Assembly (NCBI GenBank): GCA_964424555.1
Contig: CAYRIX010000044.1
Coordinates: 1 to 13,902, forward strand
Direction: 5' to 3'
Origin: UMGS172 sp964424555
GTDB lineage: Bacteria; Bacillota; Clostridia; Oscillospirales; Acutalibacteraceae
DNA: 13,902 bases
Below, in pieces: positions 4,702-11,440 of the stretch. How positions within the stretch are numbered: the first letter of the stretch is position 1; every line of letters begins with the position of its first letter. Made by a program: the position numbers and the translations under genes. The notes under the pieces were generated by a model. It saw nothing but the letters and a program-made list of their open reading frames with translations. It did not search any database and had not been told where the DNA came from.

Positions 4702-7320
4702 TTGAGTTATCACGACAAAACAAAAGAAGAGGTTTTAAATTGCCTTGACACGGTTGAGGATAAAGGACTATCCTCTTCCAAGGTAAACGAGCTCAAAGTA
4801 AAGTTCGGACCAAACCGTCTTCAGGAAAAGAAGAAAAAGACAAATCTTCGGCGATTCTTAGACCAATTCAAGGATGTAATGATAATAATACTTATTATTG
4901 CAGCCCTTGTTTCCTTTGCTATTGTTGTTTACGAAAAAAATTGGGGCGAGCTTTTCGAGCCTGCTCTTATCCTACTGATCGTCGTGCTCAATGCCGTTAT
5001 GGGTGTTTATCAGGAGGGTAAAGCCGAAAAGGCTCTTGACGCACTGAAAAACATGTCTGCACCCCACGCACGTGTCATCCGTGACGGTGTTGAGCAGGTT
5101 ATTGATGCCGCAGAGCTGGTTCCCGGAGACATTATTCACCTCGAAGCGGGTGACTTTATTCCTGCCGACGCAAGGCTTTTGTCCTCTATCAGTTTAAAAT
5201 CTGAGGAATCGGCTTTAACGGGTGAATCGGTACCGTCCGAAAAGAATTCAGAAGCCGAGGTCAAGGAAAAAGCTCCCTTGGGAGACCGCAGTAACATGGT
5301 ATTTTCAGGCTGCAGTATTACTTACGGCACCGCAACCGCTGTTGTCACCGAAACGGGTATGAATACCGAAATGGGCAAGATTGCAGGACTTTTGGACGGC
5401 GAGACCGACACACAGACACCGTTACAGAAAAAGCTTGCTCAGCTTGGTAAATACCTTGGCTTTATGGCACTTGCCGCCTGTGCCATTGTTTTTGTTGTAG
5501 GACTTCTTAACGGACTTGATCCTCTTCACCTATTTATGACGGCGGTTTCCTTGGCGGTTTCAGCCATCCCCGAGGGTCTTCCCGCTATCGTTACCGTAGT
5601 GCTTTCCATCGGTGTTCAACGCATGGTCAAGAAAAATGCGCTCATACGCAGACTCCCTGCCGTCGAGACCTTGGGAAGTGCCTCAATAATCTGCTCAGAT
5701 AAAACAGGAACCTTGACTCAAAACCGCATGACCTTGGTAAAGGCTTATGTAGACGGCGGAGAGGTCGTCGATATTCCGACCGATAACGATGCCGTAAACA
5801 AGCTGCTTTGCTTTGGTACGCTTTGCTGTGACGGCTCGGTCGTATTTGAGGGCGAAAAGGTTCAGCATCTTGGTGACCCAACCGAAACAGCCATCGTTTA
5901 TGCCGCCCACAAGGCAGGCTTTACTAAGGATGAGCTAAACACCAAGCATCCGAGAATCACAGGTATACCTTTCGACTCCGACCGCAAATTAATGACTACC
6001 GTTAACGAGATCGGCGGAAAATATGTTGTTATAGTCAAGGGCGCTTGCGATATGATGTTGGATCGCTGTGTTAAGGGAGACCTTGAGAAAGCTCGTGAGC
6101 TGACCGAACGTTTAAGCGAAAACGCTTTAAGAGTTTTGGCTGTTGGTTTTAAAATAATCGATTCTGTTCCCGAAGAGCCCACCTCTGAGGAGCTTGAAAA
6201 CGGGCTCACCTTTATGGGTCTTGTAGGTATGATCGATCCACCGAGACCCGAGGCAAAGCAAGCAGTTGCAACCTGCCGAAGAGCGGGCATCAAGCCTGTT
6301 ATGATAACGGGCGACCACGTTGTCACCGCCAAGGCCATTGCAACCGAGATAGGTATTTACGAGAATGGTGATATGGCCATTACAGGTGCTGAGCTCGATG
6401 CCATGACCGAGGATGAGCTTGACGAAAAGGTTCAAAATATCTCGGTATATGCCCGAGTATCCCCCGAAAACAAGATACGTATCGTCAAGGCATGGCAACG
6501 CAAGGGTCAGGTCGTGTCTATGACGGGTGACGGTGTAAATGATGCTCCTGCTTTGAAGGCTGCCGACATCGGTTGTGCTATGGGTATTACAGGTACTGAC
6601 GTCGCTAAGGGGGCGTCCGATATGACGCTGACAGACGATAATTTTGCCACTATTGTTGACGCTGTTAAGGAAGGCCGCGGAATCTATGCCAATATCAAAA
6701 AGGTCGTAGGCTTCCTTCTTGGCACCAATATCGGAGAGGTAATCACTGTATTCTTAGCCATGCTTTTGTGGCACAAGACACCTTTCCTCTCAATGCAGCT
6801 TTTGTGGATAAACCTTGTAACCGACAGTCTGCCTGCTATTGCACTTGGTATGGAGCCGGTTGAAAGTGATATTATGGACCACAAGCCGAAGCCCAAAAAC
6901 GAGGGCATTTTTGCAGGCGGCTTAGGTGTCAGAGTAGTTCTTCAGGGAATTATGTTTGCCGCTCTGTCGCTCGTCGGTTTCTGGCTTGGACAGTATTGGG
7001 ACAAAGGACCTCAGACCCTTATTGCCGGTCAGACAATGGCCTTTATGGTGCTTGCCATGTCTCAGGTCATTCAGTCCTTTAATATGCGTTCTGAACGTTC
7101 GCTTTTCGTAACCGGACCGTTTGGCAATAAAACACTCAACCTTGCTGCCTTGGGCTCACTTTTGATGGTTGTGTTTGTTTTGTTCACTCCCGGTGTGCAC
7201 AACGCATTCGGACTTACTCTTCTGCCTTTGAAATTATACCTCATCGGCATCGGTCTGATATTTATTCCCACAGTTATTATGGAAATATCCAAGCTGTTCC
7301 ACAAAAAGAATAAAGACTAG
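4702..7320 (+). CDS. P-type Ca2+/Mn2+-transporting ATPase (PacL/PMCA-SERCA type)
   Basis: This 872-residue integral membrane P2-type ATPase should export Ca2+ and possibly Mn2+ at the cost of ATP. All signature parts are intact. The actuator TGES is at 173-176. Transmembrane helix M4 has PEGL at 290-293 with Glu291 as ion ligand. The phosphorylated Asp333 lies in DKTGTLT, and the hinge TGDGVNDAP is at 608-616. M5 carries NIGE (Asn676, Glu679), and M6 carries NLVTD (Asn704, Thr707, Asp708). The M4-M6 residues match SERCA ion ligands, so Ca2+-class selectivity is favoured over Cu/Zn, Na/K or H+. GGAGGTG sits 8 nt before a TTG start, and no better ATG is nearby. The gene has its own terminator. 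Relatives are frequent direct targets of yybP-ykoY riboswitches; here the riboswitch lies upstream but faces away. Confidence 0.95.
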   Translation: MSYHDKTKEEVLNCLDTVEDKGLSSSKVNELKVKFGPNRLQEKKKKTNLRRFLDQFKDVMIIILIIAALVSFAIVVYEKNWGELFEPALILLIVVLNAVMGVYQEGKAEKALDALKNMSAPHARVIRDGVEQVIDAAELVPGDIIHLEAGDFIPADARLLSSISLKSEESALTGESVPSEKNSEAEVKEKAPLGDRSNMVFSGCSITYGTATAVVTETGMNTEMGKIAGLLDGETDTQTPLQKKLAQLGKYLGFMALAACAIVFVVGLLNGLDPLHLFMTAVSLAVSAIPEGLPAIVTVVLSIGVQRMVKKNALIRRLPAVETLGSASIICSDKTGTLTQNRMTLVKAYVDGGEVVDIPTDNDAVNKLLCFGTLCCDGSVVFEGEKVQHLGDPTETAIVYAAHKAGFTKDELNTKHPRITGIPFDSDRKLMTTVNEIGGKYVVIVKGACDMMLDRCVKGDLEKARELTERLSENALRVLAVGFKIIDSVPEEPTSEELENGLTFMGLVGMIDPPRPEAKQAVATCRRAGIKPVMITGDHVVTAKAIATEIGIYENGDMAITGAELDAMTEDELDEKVQNISVYARVSPENKIRIVKAWQRKGQVVSMTGDGVNDAPALKAADIGCAMGITGTDVAKGASDMTLTDDNFATIVDAVKEGRGIYANIKKVVGFLLGTNIGEVITVFLAMLLWHKTPFLSMQLLWINLVTDSLPAIALGMEPVESDIMDHKPKPKNEGIFAGGLGVRVVLQGIMFAALSLVGFWLGQYWDKGPQTLIAGQTMAFMVLAMSQVIQSFNMRSERSLFVTGPFGNKTLNLAALGSLLMVVFVLFTPGVHNAFGLTLLPLKLYLIGIGLIFIPTVIMEISKLFHKKNKD

Positions 7321-7328
7321 TCAAAAAA

Positions 7329-7352
7329 GGTCACCGTCCAAAAACGGTGACC
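7329..7352. terminator. Bidirectional intrinsic terminator after the ATPase gene
   Basis: A 9-bp perfect stem of GGTCACCGT (7329-7337) and ACGGTGACC (7344-7352) has six A residues on the left and CTTTTT on the right. It can serve both the ATPase gene and the convergent rsmD operon. Confidence 0.92.
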
Positions 7353-7374
7353 CTTTTTATGTATTCATATTAAG

Positions 7375-7857
7375 TTATTTCTGCTCTGCGTTTTGGGATT
7401 GAGCGTTAGCCTGAGGAATCTGCTGACGAAGAGCTGCTCTTGTCTTTCTGATCTCGTTGAGATTAGCAGTCAGCATCTCGTCCGAACGAAGCATAAGATC
7501 ATCAACAAAGTCCTGTGCGGCCTTTCTCATGTCACGGCTCTTCTTTTGAGCAGCGGCGAGCACTTCACCTGCCTTGGCCTGTGCCAATTTGGTGATCTCC
7601 TCCTGTGCAACCATTGCCTTGGCTCTTTCCTCGGCAACACGGATAATGCTGTCAGCCTCACGCTTAGCATTGTTGATAATGTCAGCACGGTCTGCAACGA
7701 TGCCCTTGGCCTGCTTGACCTCGGTCGGCATGGTCATACGCATATCGTCAATTATAGCTCTGACCTTTTCAACATCGATAACGACACGCTTACCGGGCAT
7801 TTTAAAGCCTGAGTCCAGCACCTCGTCCAACTGTTCCATCAAATCGTCCATATTCAT
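7375..7857 (-). CDS. Coiled-coil DivIVA-like protein of the coaD cluster
   Basis: This is a 160-residue, charged, Ala/Glu/Lys/Arg-rich protein with no membrane segment. Residues about 40-145 have long-helix coiled-coil character, resembling the stalk of F0 subunit b or DivIVA/GpsB-like scaffolds. The N-terminal DDLMEQLDEVLDSGF is followed by a short region ending near DVEKVRAIIDDMR, and the C-terminus is Gln/Asn-rich and probably disordered. Similar genes are often annotated as ATPase or ATP synthase subunit b next to coaD in clostridia; this one is not an ATP synthase component, since no other atp genes and no membrane anchor are present. AAAGGAAG precedes the start. It begins 5 nt after coaD ends, so it is the last gene of the rsmD-coaD operon. 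Its cellular role is unknown. Confidence 0.75.
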   Translation of the reverse strand: MNMDDLMEQLDEVLDSGFKMPGKRVVIDVEKVRAIIDDMRMTMPTEVKQAKGIVADRADIINNAKREADSIIRVAEERAKAMVAQEEITKLAQAKAGEVLAAAQKKSRDMRKAAQDFVDDLMLRSDEMLTANLNEIRKTRAALRQQIPQANAQSQNAEQK

Positions 7858-7862
7858 AACTT

Positions 7863-8357
7863 CTACTTCCTTTCGGTTTGAATTCTTTTAATGATAGTAT
7901 CGTGGATAACCTCGGGGACAAAATCGCTTATGTCTCCTCCCATGCGGGCAATCTCTTTAACCATACTCGAGCTCAAATACATATTCTCAGCCTGAGTGGT
8001 CAAGAAAACGGTCTCCACATCGGGGTTAAGCTTTTTATTAGTCAGCGCCATCTGAAATTCATACTCAAAGTCAGACATAGCACGAAGACCCTTAACAATA
8101 GCACCTGCCCCTACCTGCCGAGCATAATCGGCAAGCAGTCCGCCGTACTGTGTGACGGTGACATTGGGTATATCGGCAGTTGCAGTTTTTATCATCTCAA
8201 TACGTTCATCAGCGGTAAAACTTGGGTGCTTGGATGAATTGGTGGCAACAACTACTATAACATGTGCGAACATATTGGCGGCACGCCTGATAATGTCAAG
8301 GTGACCGACCGTTACGGGATCGAAACTACCCGGACAAACCGCAGTTATCTGATCCAT
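7863..8357 (-). CDS. coaD: Phosphopantetheine adenylyltransferase
   Basis: CoaD transfers AMP from ATP to 4'-phosphopantetheine, giving dephospho-CoA in the penultimate step of coenzyme A synthesis in the cytoplasm. The 164 residues match the family length. The nucleotidyltransferase signature is present: CPGSFDPVTVGH at residues 8-19, with His19 of the TxGH motif. The C-terminal SSSMVKEIA motif binds ATP phosphates, and the GLRAMSDFEYEFQMA segment is typical of CoaD. Four nt separate it from the rsmD stop and five from the next gene, so the three genes form one transcription unit. The rsmD-coaD pairing is widespread in Firmicutes. Confidence 0.97.
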   Translation of the reverse strand: MDQITAVCPGSFDPVTVGHLDIIRRAANMFAHVIVVVATNSSKHPSFTADERIEMIKTATADIPNVTVTQYGGLLADYARQVGAGAIVKGLRAMSDFEYEFQMALTNKKLNPDVETVFLTTQAENMYLSSSMVKEIARMGGDISDFVPEVIHDTIIKRIQTERK

Positions 8358-8361
8358 TTTA

Positions 8362-8910
8362 TCAACCTTCCGTATTCTTTTTATAAATAGTCACATTCAC
8401 AAGCTTACCGTACTTATAGGTACGGTAGACTGTAAATCCGTTAGTTCCCTCGGGCAACTCAACATCGGCAGGATGCTCGACAATTATAATGCCGTAATCG
8501 CTCATTACCGTTGACACCTTAGTTACGGCATCGCCGTATAAGCCTTCATTATACGGTGGGTCGATAAAAGCGATATCGAACGTTTCCTTGGTTCCTCTCA
8601 AAAACGATGCATAATCGGTGCGGCATATTACCGACTGTGACGTAAAGCCCGTTTTCTGAACGTTGCTCTTTACAACCTCGACCGCATTCTGCGAAGCGTC
8701 GGTGAAAATACATCTTGCAGCACCTCGGCTCAAGGCCTCGATACCAAGCTGACCCGAGCCTGCAAACAGGTCAAGCACACGGCGACCCTCTATTTCAAAA
8801 TTGATGGCACTGAAAATGGCTTCCTTGACCTTTTCGGAGGTCGGTCTTACATCATTGCCCTCCAAGGTCTCAAGACGCATTCCTCTGGCCGTTCCTGTAA
8901 TAACTCTCAT
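8362..8910 (-). CDS. rsmD: 16S rRNA (guanine966-N2)-methyltransferase RsmD
   Basis: RsmD uses S-adenosylmethionine to methylate N2 of G966 in 16S rRNA during 30S maturation. The 182 residues begin with the family hallmark MRVITGTARGMRL and RPTSEKVKEAIFSAI. The SAM-binding motif DLFAGSGQLGIEA is at about residues 47-59. The catalytic DPPY is at 117-120. AAGGGAAG lies just upstream of the ATG. It is the first gene of the rsmD-coaD-coiled-coil operon, and a consensus promoter lies about 50-80 nt upstream. Confidence 0.96.
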   Translation of the reverse strand: MRVITGTARGMRLETLEGNDVRPTSEKVKEAIFSAINFEIEGRRVLDLFAGSGQLGIEALSRGAARCIFTDASQNAVEVVKSNVQKTGFTSQSVICRTDYASFLRGTKETFDIAFIDPPYNEGLYGDAVTKVSTVMSDYGIIIVEHPADVELPEGTNGFTVYRTYKYGKLVNVTIYKKNTEG

Positions 8911-8930
8911 AGGACTTCCCTTTTAGTAAA

Positions 8931-8952
8931 ATACACGTGTATAAATTTACAC
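8931..8952. promoter_or_regulatory. Overlapping palindromes at the rsmD transcription start
   Basis: ATACACGTGTAT (8931-8942) is a perfect 12-bp palindrome. It overlaps GTGTA-N6-TACAC (8937-8952), which reaches the predicted start of transcription. The position just downstream of the promoter fits a repressor operator or a short leader hairpin. No cognate factor can be named. Confidence 0.4.
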
Positions 8953-8958
8953 ACATAT

Positions 8959-8988
8959 ATTATCACACTAAAAGGGGTGTTTTGTCAA
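8959..8988 (-). promoter_or_regulatory. Promoter of the rsmD-coaD operon
   Basis: On the minus strand TTGACA (8983-8988) and GATAAT (8959-8964) are spaced by 18 bp. The predicted transcript start is near 8952, about 42 nt before the rsmD ATG. Confidence 0.8.
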
Positions 8989-9093
8989 CATAAATTTCTA
9001 TTGTCTTACGCAAAATACGGCATTTTTATTTGGATACACCACAATTTTTCCCTTTTATGTAAACTTTTGGGTGTTAGAAGGTAAAATTAAAGT

Positions 9094-9236
9094 GCTGTAA
9101 AAAACTCAAAACATGTCATCCTGAGCGAAGCGAAGGATCTTAAACGGTTTCAAAATTTCTTGAATTCTCAGAATTTTAAAGCCTCTTCGGTCGCAATCGA
9201 TCCGCCAAAATAACAATGCAGAGAGTTTTTTACAGC
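9094..9236. repeat. 143-bp element with 14-bp terminal inverted repeats
   Basis: Perfect 14-bp terminal inverted repeats GCTGTAAAAAACTC (9094-9107) and its complement (9223-9236) bound a non-coding interior. The repeats extend outward through TAAAG with one bulge. ATTAAA flanks both sides (9086-9091 and 9241-9246), a possible target duplication, though AT-rich enough to be chance. The interior starts with GTCATCCTGAGCGAAGC (9115-9131) followed by GAAGGATCT. From memory this string recurs between genes in many unrelated bacteria. The right half (CCTCTTCGGTCGCAATCGAT and onward) looks like a decayed opposite arm. The size and structure fit a MITE- or REP-like element. It begins immediately after the ligA stop and may also act as the 3' end of that mRNA. 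Confidence 0.65.
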
Positions 9237-9246
9237 CTTTATTAAA

Positions 9247-11235
9247 TCATATTTCAAGTTGCGATTCCAAAATAACCGTAACGCCGAGCGTTTTGGCCTT
9301 GGCTAATTTACTTCCTGCGTTTTCGCCGCAGAGAACGAAGTCGGTTTTTTTGGACACCGAGCCCGTCACCTTGGCACCCATAGACTGCAATTTCGCCGTC
9401 AGTTCATCCCGGGTGTATTTTTGGAAAGTACCCGTAATGACCACAGTTTTTTGAAAGAACATATTGTCCGTATCAGCCGCCACAGTGCCCTCTTCTTCAA
9501 ACTCGAGCAAGTCTGCCACACGTTCAAACTCGGCCATATTCCCTTCGTTGGAGAACCAACGGGTTATCTCGTCGTTCATAATACTGCCAAAGCCGTCAAG
9601 CGCCGAAAAATCGTAACCCGACTTGACTGCGGTCAGAAAATCGTCTACATTTCCCAAAAAGAGCTCCGACATACATTTTGCGGCACTTTTGCCGACCAAC
9701 GGAATGTTCATTGCAACAAGGAAATTGGACAGCTTGGTGTGACGGGCGGTTTCGACCGCATCAATAAGGTTGCGGTAGGACTTTTCCCCAAAGCCCTCAA
9801 GCAAGGTTATCTCGGACTCAAAGCGCTCAAGCTTGAAGATATCGGCAAGCTCGGTTATCCATTTCTTTTGGATAAACTTTTCCAATGTAGCCTCAGACAA
9901 ACCGTCTATATTCATGGCCTGCTTGGAAACAAAGTGGGTGAACTTTTTGATCTGACGGCCTGCACAAGCAACGTTGCCACAAAACAGTACCTTTATTTCT
10001 CTTCCGTCAGAGTCAGTGGTTTTTATCTCAGTGTTGCCGCCGCAAACAGGGCACGTCTCGGGGAAGGTCAGCAAGTAACCCTCCCTAGACTCCTCTTCGG
10101 CGCTCAAATTGCGCTCAACGTGAGGGATTATCATATTGCGCTTGGATACCAGTATCCTGTCCCCTGCCAACAGCCTTAAATTTTCAATAAAGGTCATATT
10201 GTGCAAGGACGCTCTATTTACGTTGGTGTTATCGATCTCAACGGTATCAAACTCGGCAATCGGTGTCAGCTGACCCGTGCGCGAGATGTTCCAATTTATA
10301 TCACGCAAGACGGTCTCAAAATGCGGATCGCCAAATTTATAGGCAATACCGTCCTTGAAATGGTGCGAGGTTTTACCCTGCGCCTTGGCAAAAGCAACAT
10401 TGTCATAAGAAAACACAATTCCGTCGATCGGCAGACCGTTTTTTTCTGCGGAGGATTTCAGTCGGTTTATCTTATCAGTCACCGTCTCGGCGGTATCGGT
10501 CGAGGTCAGTCCCTCATGGAAATTGGTGCCGAAGCCGAAAGAAACAAGTGCTTTTAAACGCTCGGATTTAAGCGGAATTTCGTCAAGTCCGACAAGAACA
10601 TTGAACGGATAAAACTTGACACCGCGTTCCTTGCAGATCCTCGAATCAAGCTGACGCACCGAGCCCGAAGCAAGGTTTCGAGGCGTAGAATACTTGTCCT
10701 CGTCGTTGTCGATGTTGTCGTTTATGGCCTCAAAGGTCGGAATGTCGATCAGCGCCTCACCCGTCACCTCAAGCCGGTCGGTGTAAGGGATTTTCAAAGG
10801 GATGTTAGCAAACACACGTGCATTGTGGGTTATGACCTCACCGACGTTTCCGTCACCGCGTGTCGAGGCTTCGGCCAAACTGCCGTTTTCGTAGCTGAGC
10901 TTTACGGTCAGACCGTCCAATTTAAGGCTCAGAAAACCGTCTGCCTGAGCCAGCATATCCATAATATCGTTGACGTCCTTTGTCTTGGCAAGGCTCAAAA
11001 GCGGTATCGGATGAACCACCTTCTGCAGTTCGCTGATAGCCTCATAACCTGCCCGCTGTGTGGGAGAATCGGCAAGAATTATGCCCGTTTCCTTCTCCAA
11101 CGCCGTCAGTTCGTCGAACAGAGCATCATACTCGGCATCCGACAAAGTCGGTGCATTGAGGTTGTAATACTCATCCGCACACTTATTCAAAAATTTCACG
11201 AGATAATTTATACGTTCCTGCTGCAAATTCTGCAT
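9247..11235 (-). CDS. ligA: NAD+-dependent DNA ligase, divergent clostridial LigA type
   Basis: DNA ligase (NAD+) seals nicks through an enzyme-AMP intermediate. From the chosen start the protein has 662 residues, a normal LigA length. It has an Ia-like N-terminus, the nucleotidyltransferase core with Lys105 in KLDG, TRGDG near 125-129 and SVRQLD near 192. An OB fold (SRTGQLTPIAEFD) follows, then a Cys4 zinc finger (Cys395, 398, 419, 424), helix-hairpin-helix repeats and a BRCT domain (592-662). Two conserved positions differ from E. coli LigA: Glu113 is Ser103, and motif IV Lys290 is Ser276 (DGIVFSYD). The upstream in-frame ATG at 11295 lies in the -35 box, so the 11235 ATG is used; its ribosome site (GGGATGG) is weak. 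It is probably a functional variant, perhaps alongside a canonical LigA elsewhere. Confidence 0.9.
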   Translation of the reverse strand: MQNLQQERINYLVKFLNKCADEYYNLNAPTLSDAEYDALFDELTALEKETGIILADSPTQRAGYEAISELQKVVHPIPLLSLAKTKDVNDIMDMLAQADGFLSLKLDGLTVKLSYENGSLAEASTRGDGNVGEVITHNARVFANIPLKIPYTDRLEVTGEALIDIPTFEAINDNIDNDEDKYSTPRNLASGSVRQLDSRICKERGVKFYPFNVLVGLDEIPLKSERLKALVSFGFGTNFHEGLTSTDTAETVTDKINRLKSSAEKNGLPIDGIVFSYDNVAFAKAQGKTSHHFKDGIAYKFGDPHFETVLRDINWNISRTGQLTPIAEFDTVEIDNTNVNRASLHNMTFIENLRLLAGDRILVSKRNMIIPHVERNLSAEEESREGYLLTFPETCPVCGGNTEIKTTDSDGREIKVLFCGNVACAGRQIKKFTHFVSKQAMNIDGLSEATLEKFIQKKWITELADIFKLERFESEITLLEGFGEKSYRNLIDAVETARHTKLSNFLVAMNIPLVGKSAAKCMSELFLGNVDDFLTAVKSGYDFSALDGFGSIMNDEITRWFSNEGNMAEFERVADLLEFEEEGTVAADTDNMFFQKTVVITGTFQKYTRDELTAKLQSMGAKVTGSVSKKTDFVLCGENAGSKLAKAKTLGVTVILESQLEI

Positions 11236-11266
11236 AACACTACCATCCCACGCGTACTTTAGAATC

Positions 11267-11295
11267 ATTATACTTATTTTTGACGTGTTTTGCAA
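11267..11295 (-). promoter_or_regulatory. Promoter of the ligA-type gene
   Basis: On the minus strand TTGCAA (11290-11295) and TATAAT (11267-11272) are spaced by exactly 17 bp. The predicted start is near 11260, 25 nt before the chosen ATG. This excludes the longer ORF start. Confidence 0.8.
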
Positions 11296-11374
11296 TAGTT
11301 TAAGCTAAACATTTGTCGGCAAAACGCGCATTTATTTGTATTGAAAAATGTAATAATTTATATCGAAAAGTGAA

Positions 11375-11403
11375 TTGACAATACCCACTTACTTTTTTAT
11401 AAT
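11375..11403 (+). promoter_or_regulatory. Perfect consensus promoter of the GH42-like gene
   Basis: TTGACA (11375-11380) and TATAAT (11398-11403) are separated by 17 bp, the full SigA consensus. The start should be near 11410. No obvious operator palindrome overlaps it, so expression may be strong or controlled by something not visible here. Confidence 0.88.
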
Positions 11404-11440
11404 GAATAAAAATACATCGTATCGTTTTGGGAGGCTTATG

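Noticed and set aside
9421..10179. 252-codon open frame antisense to the ligase gene
   Set aside because: It lies entirely inside a gene with conserved domains; the composition is that of an antisense shadow and no start signals are seen.
11236..11295. N-terminal 20-residue extension of the ligase ORF
   Set aside because: It covers the -35 and -10 boxes of the gene's own promoter; the family N-terminus begins at the 11235 ATG.
11375..11440. Longer start of the GH42-like ORF at TTG 11375
   Set aside because: The TTG is part of the perfect -35 box TTGACA, and the region contains the promoter. GGGAGG precedes the ATGs at 11438/11441.
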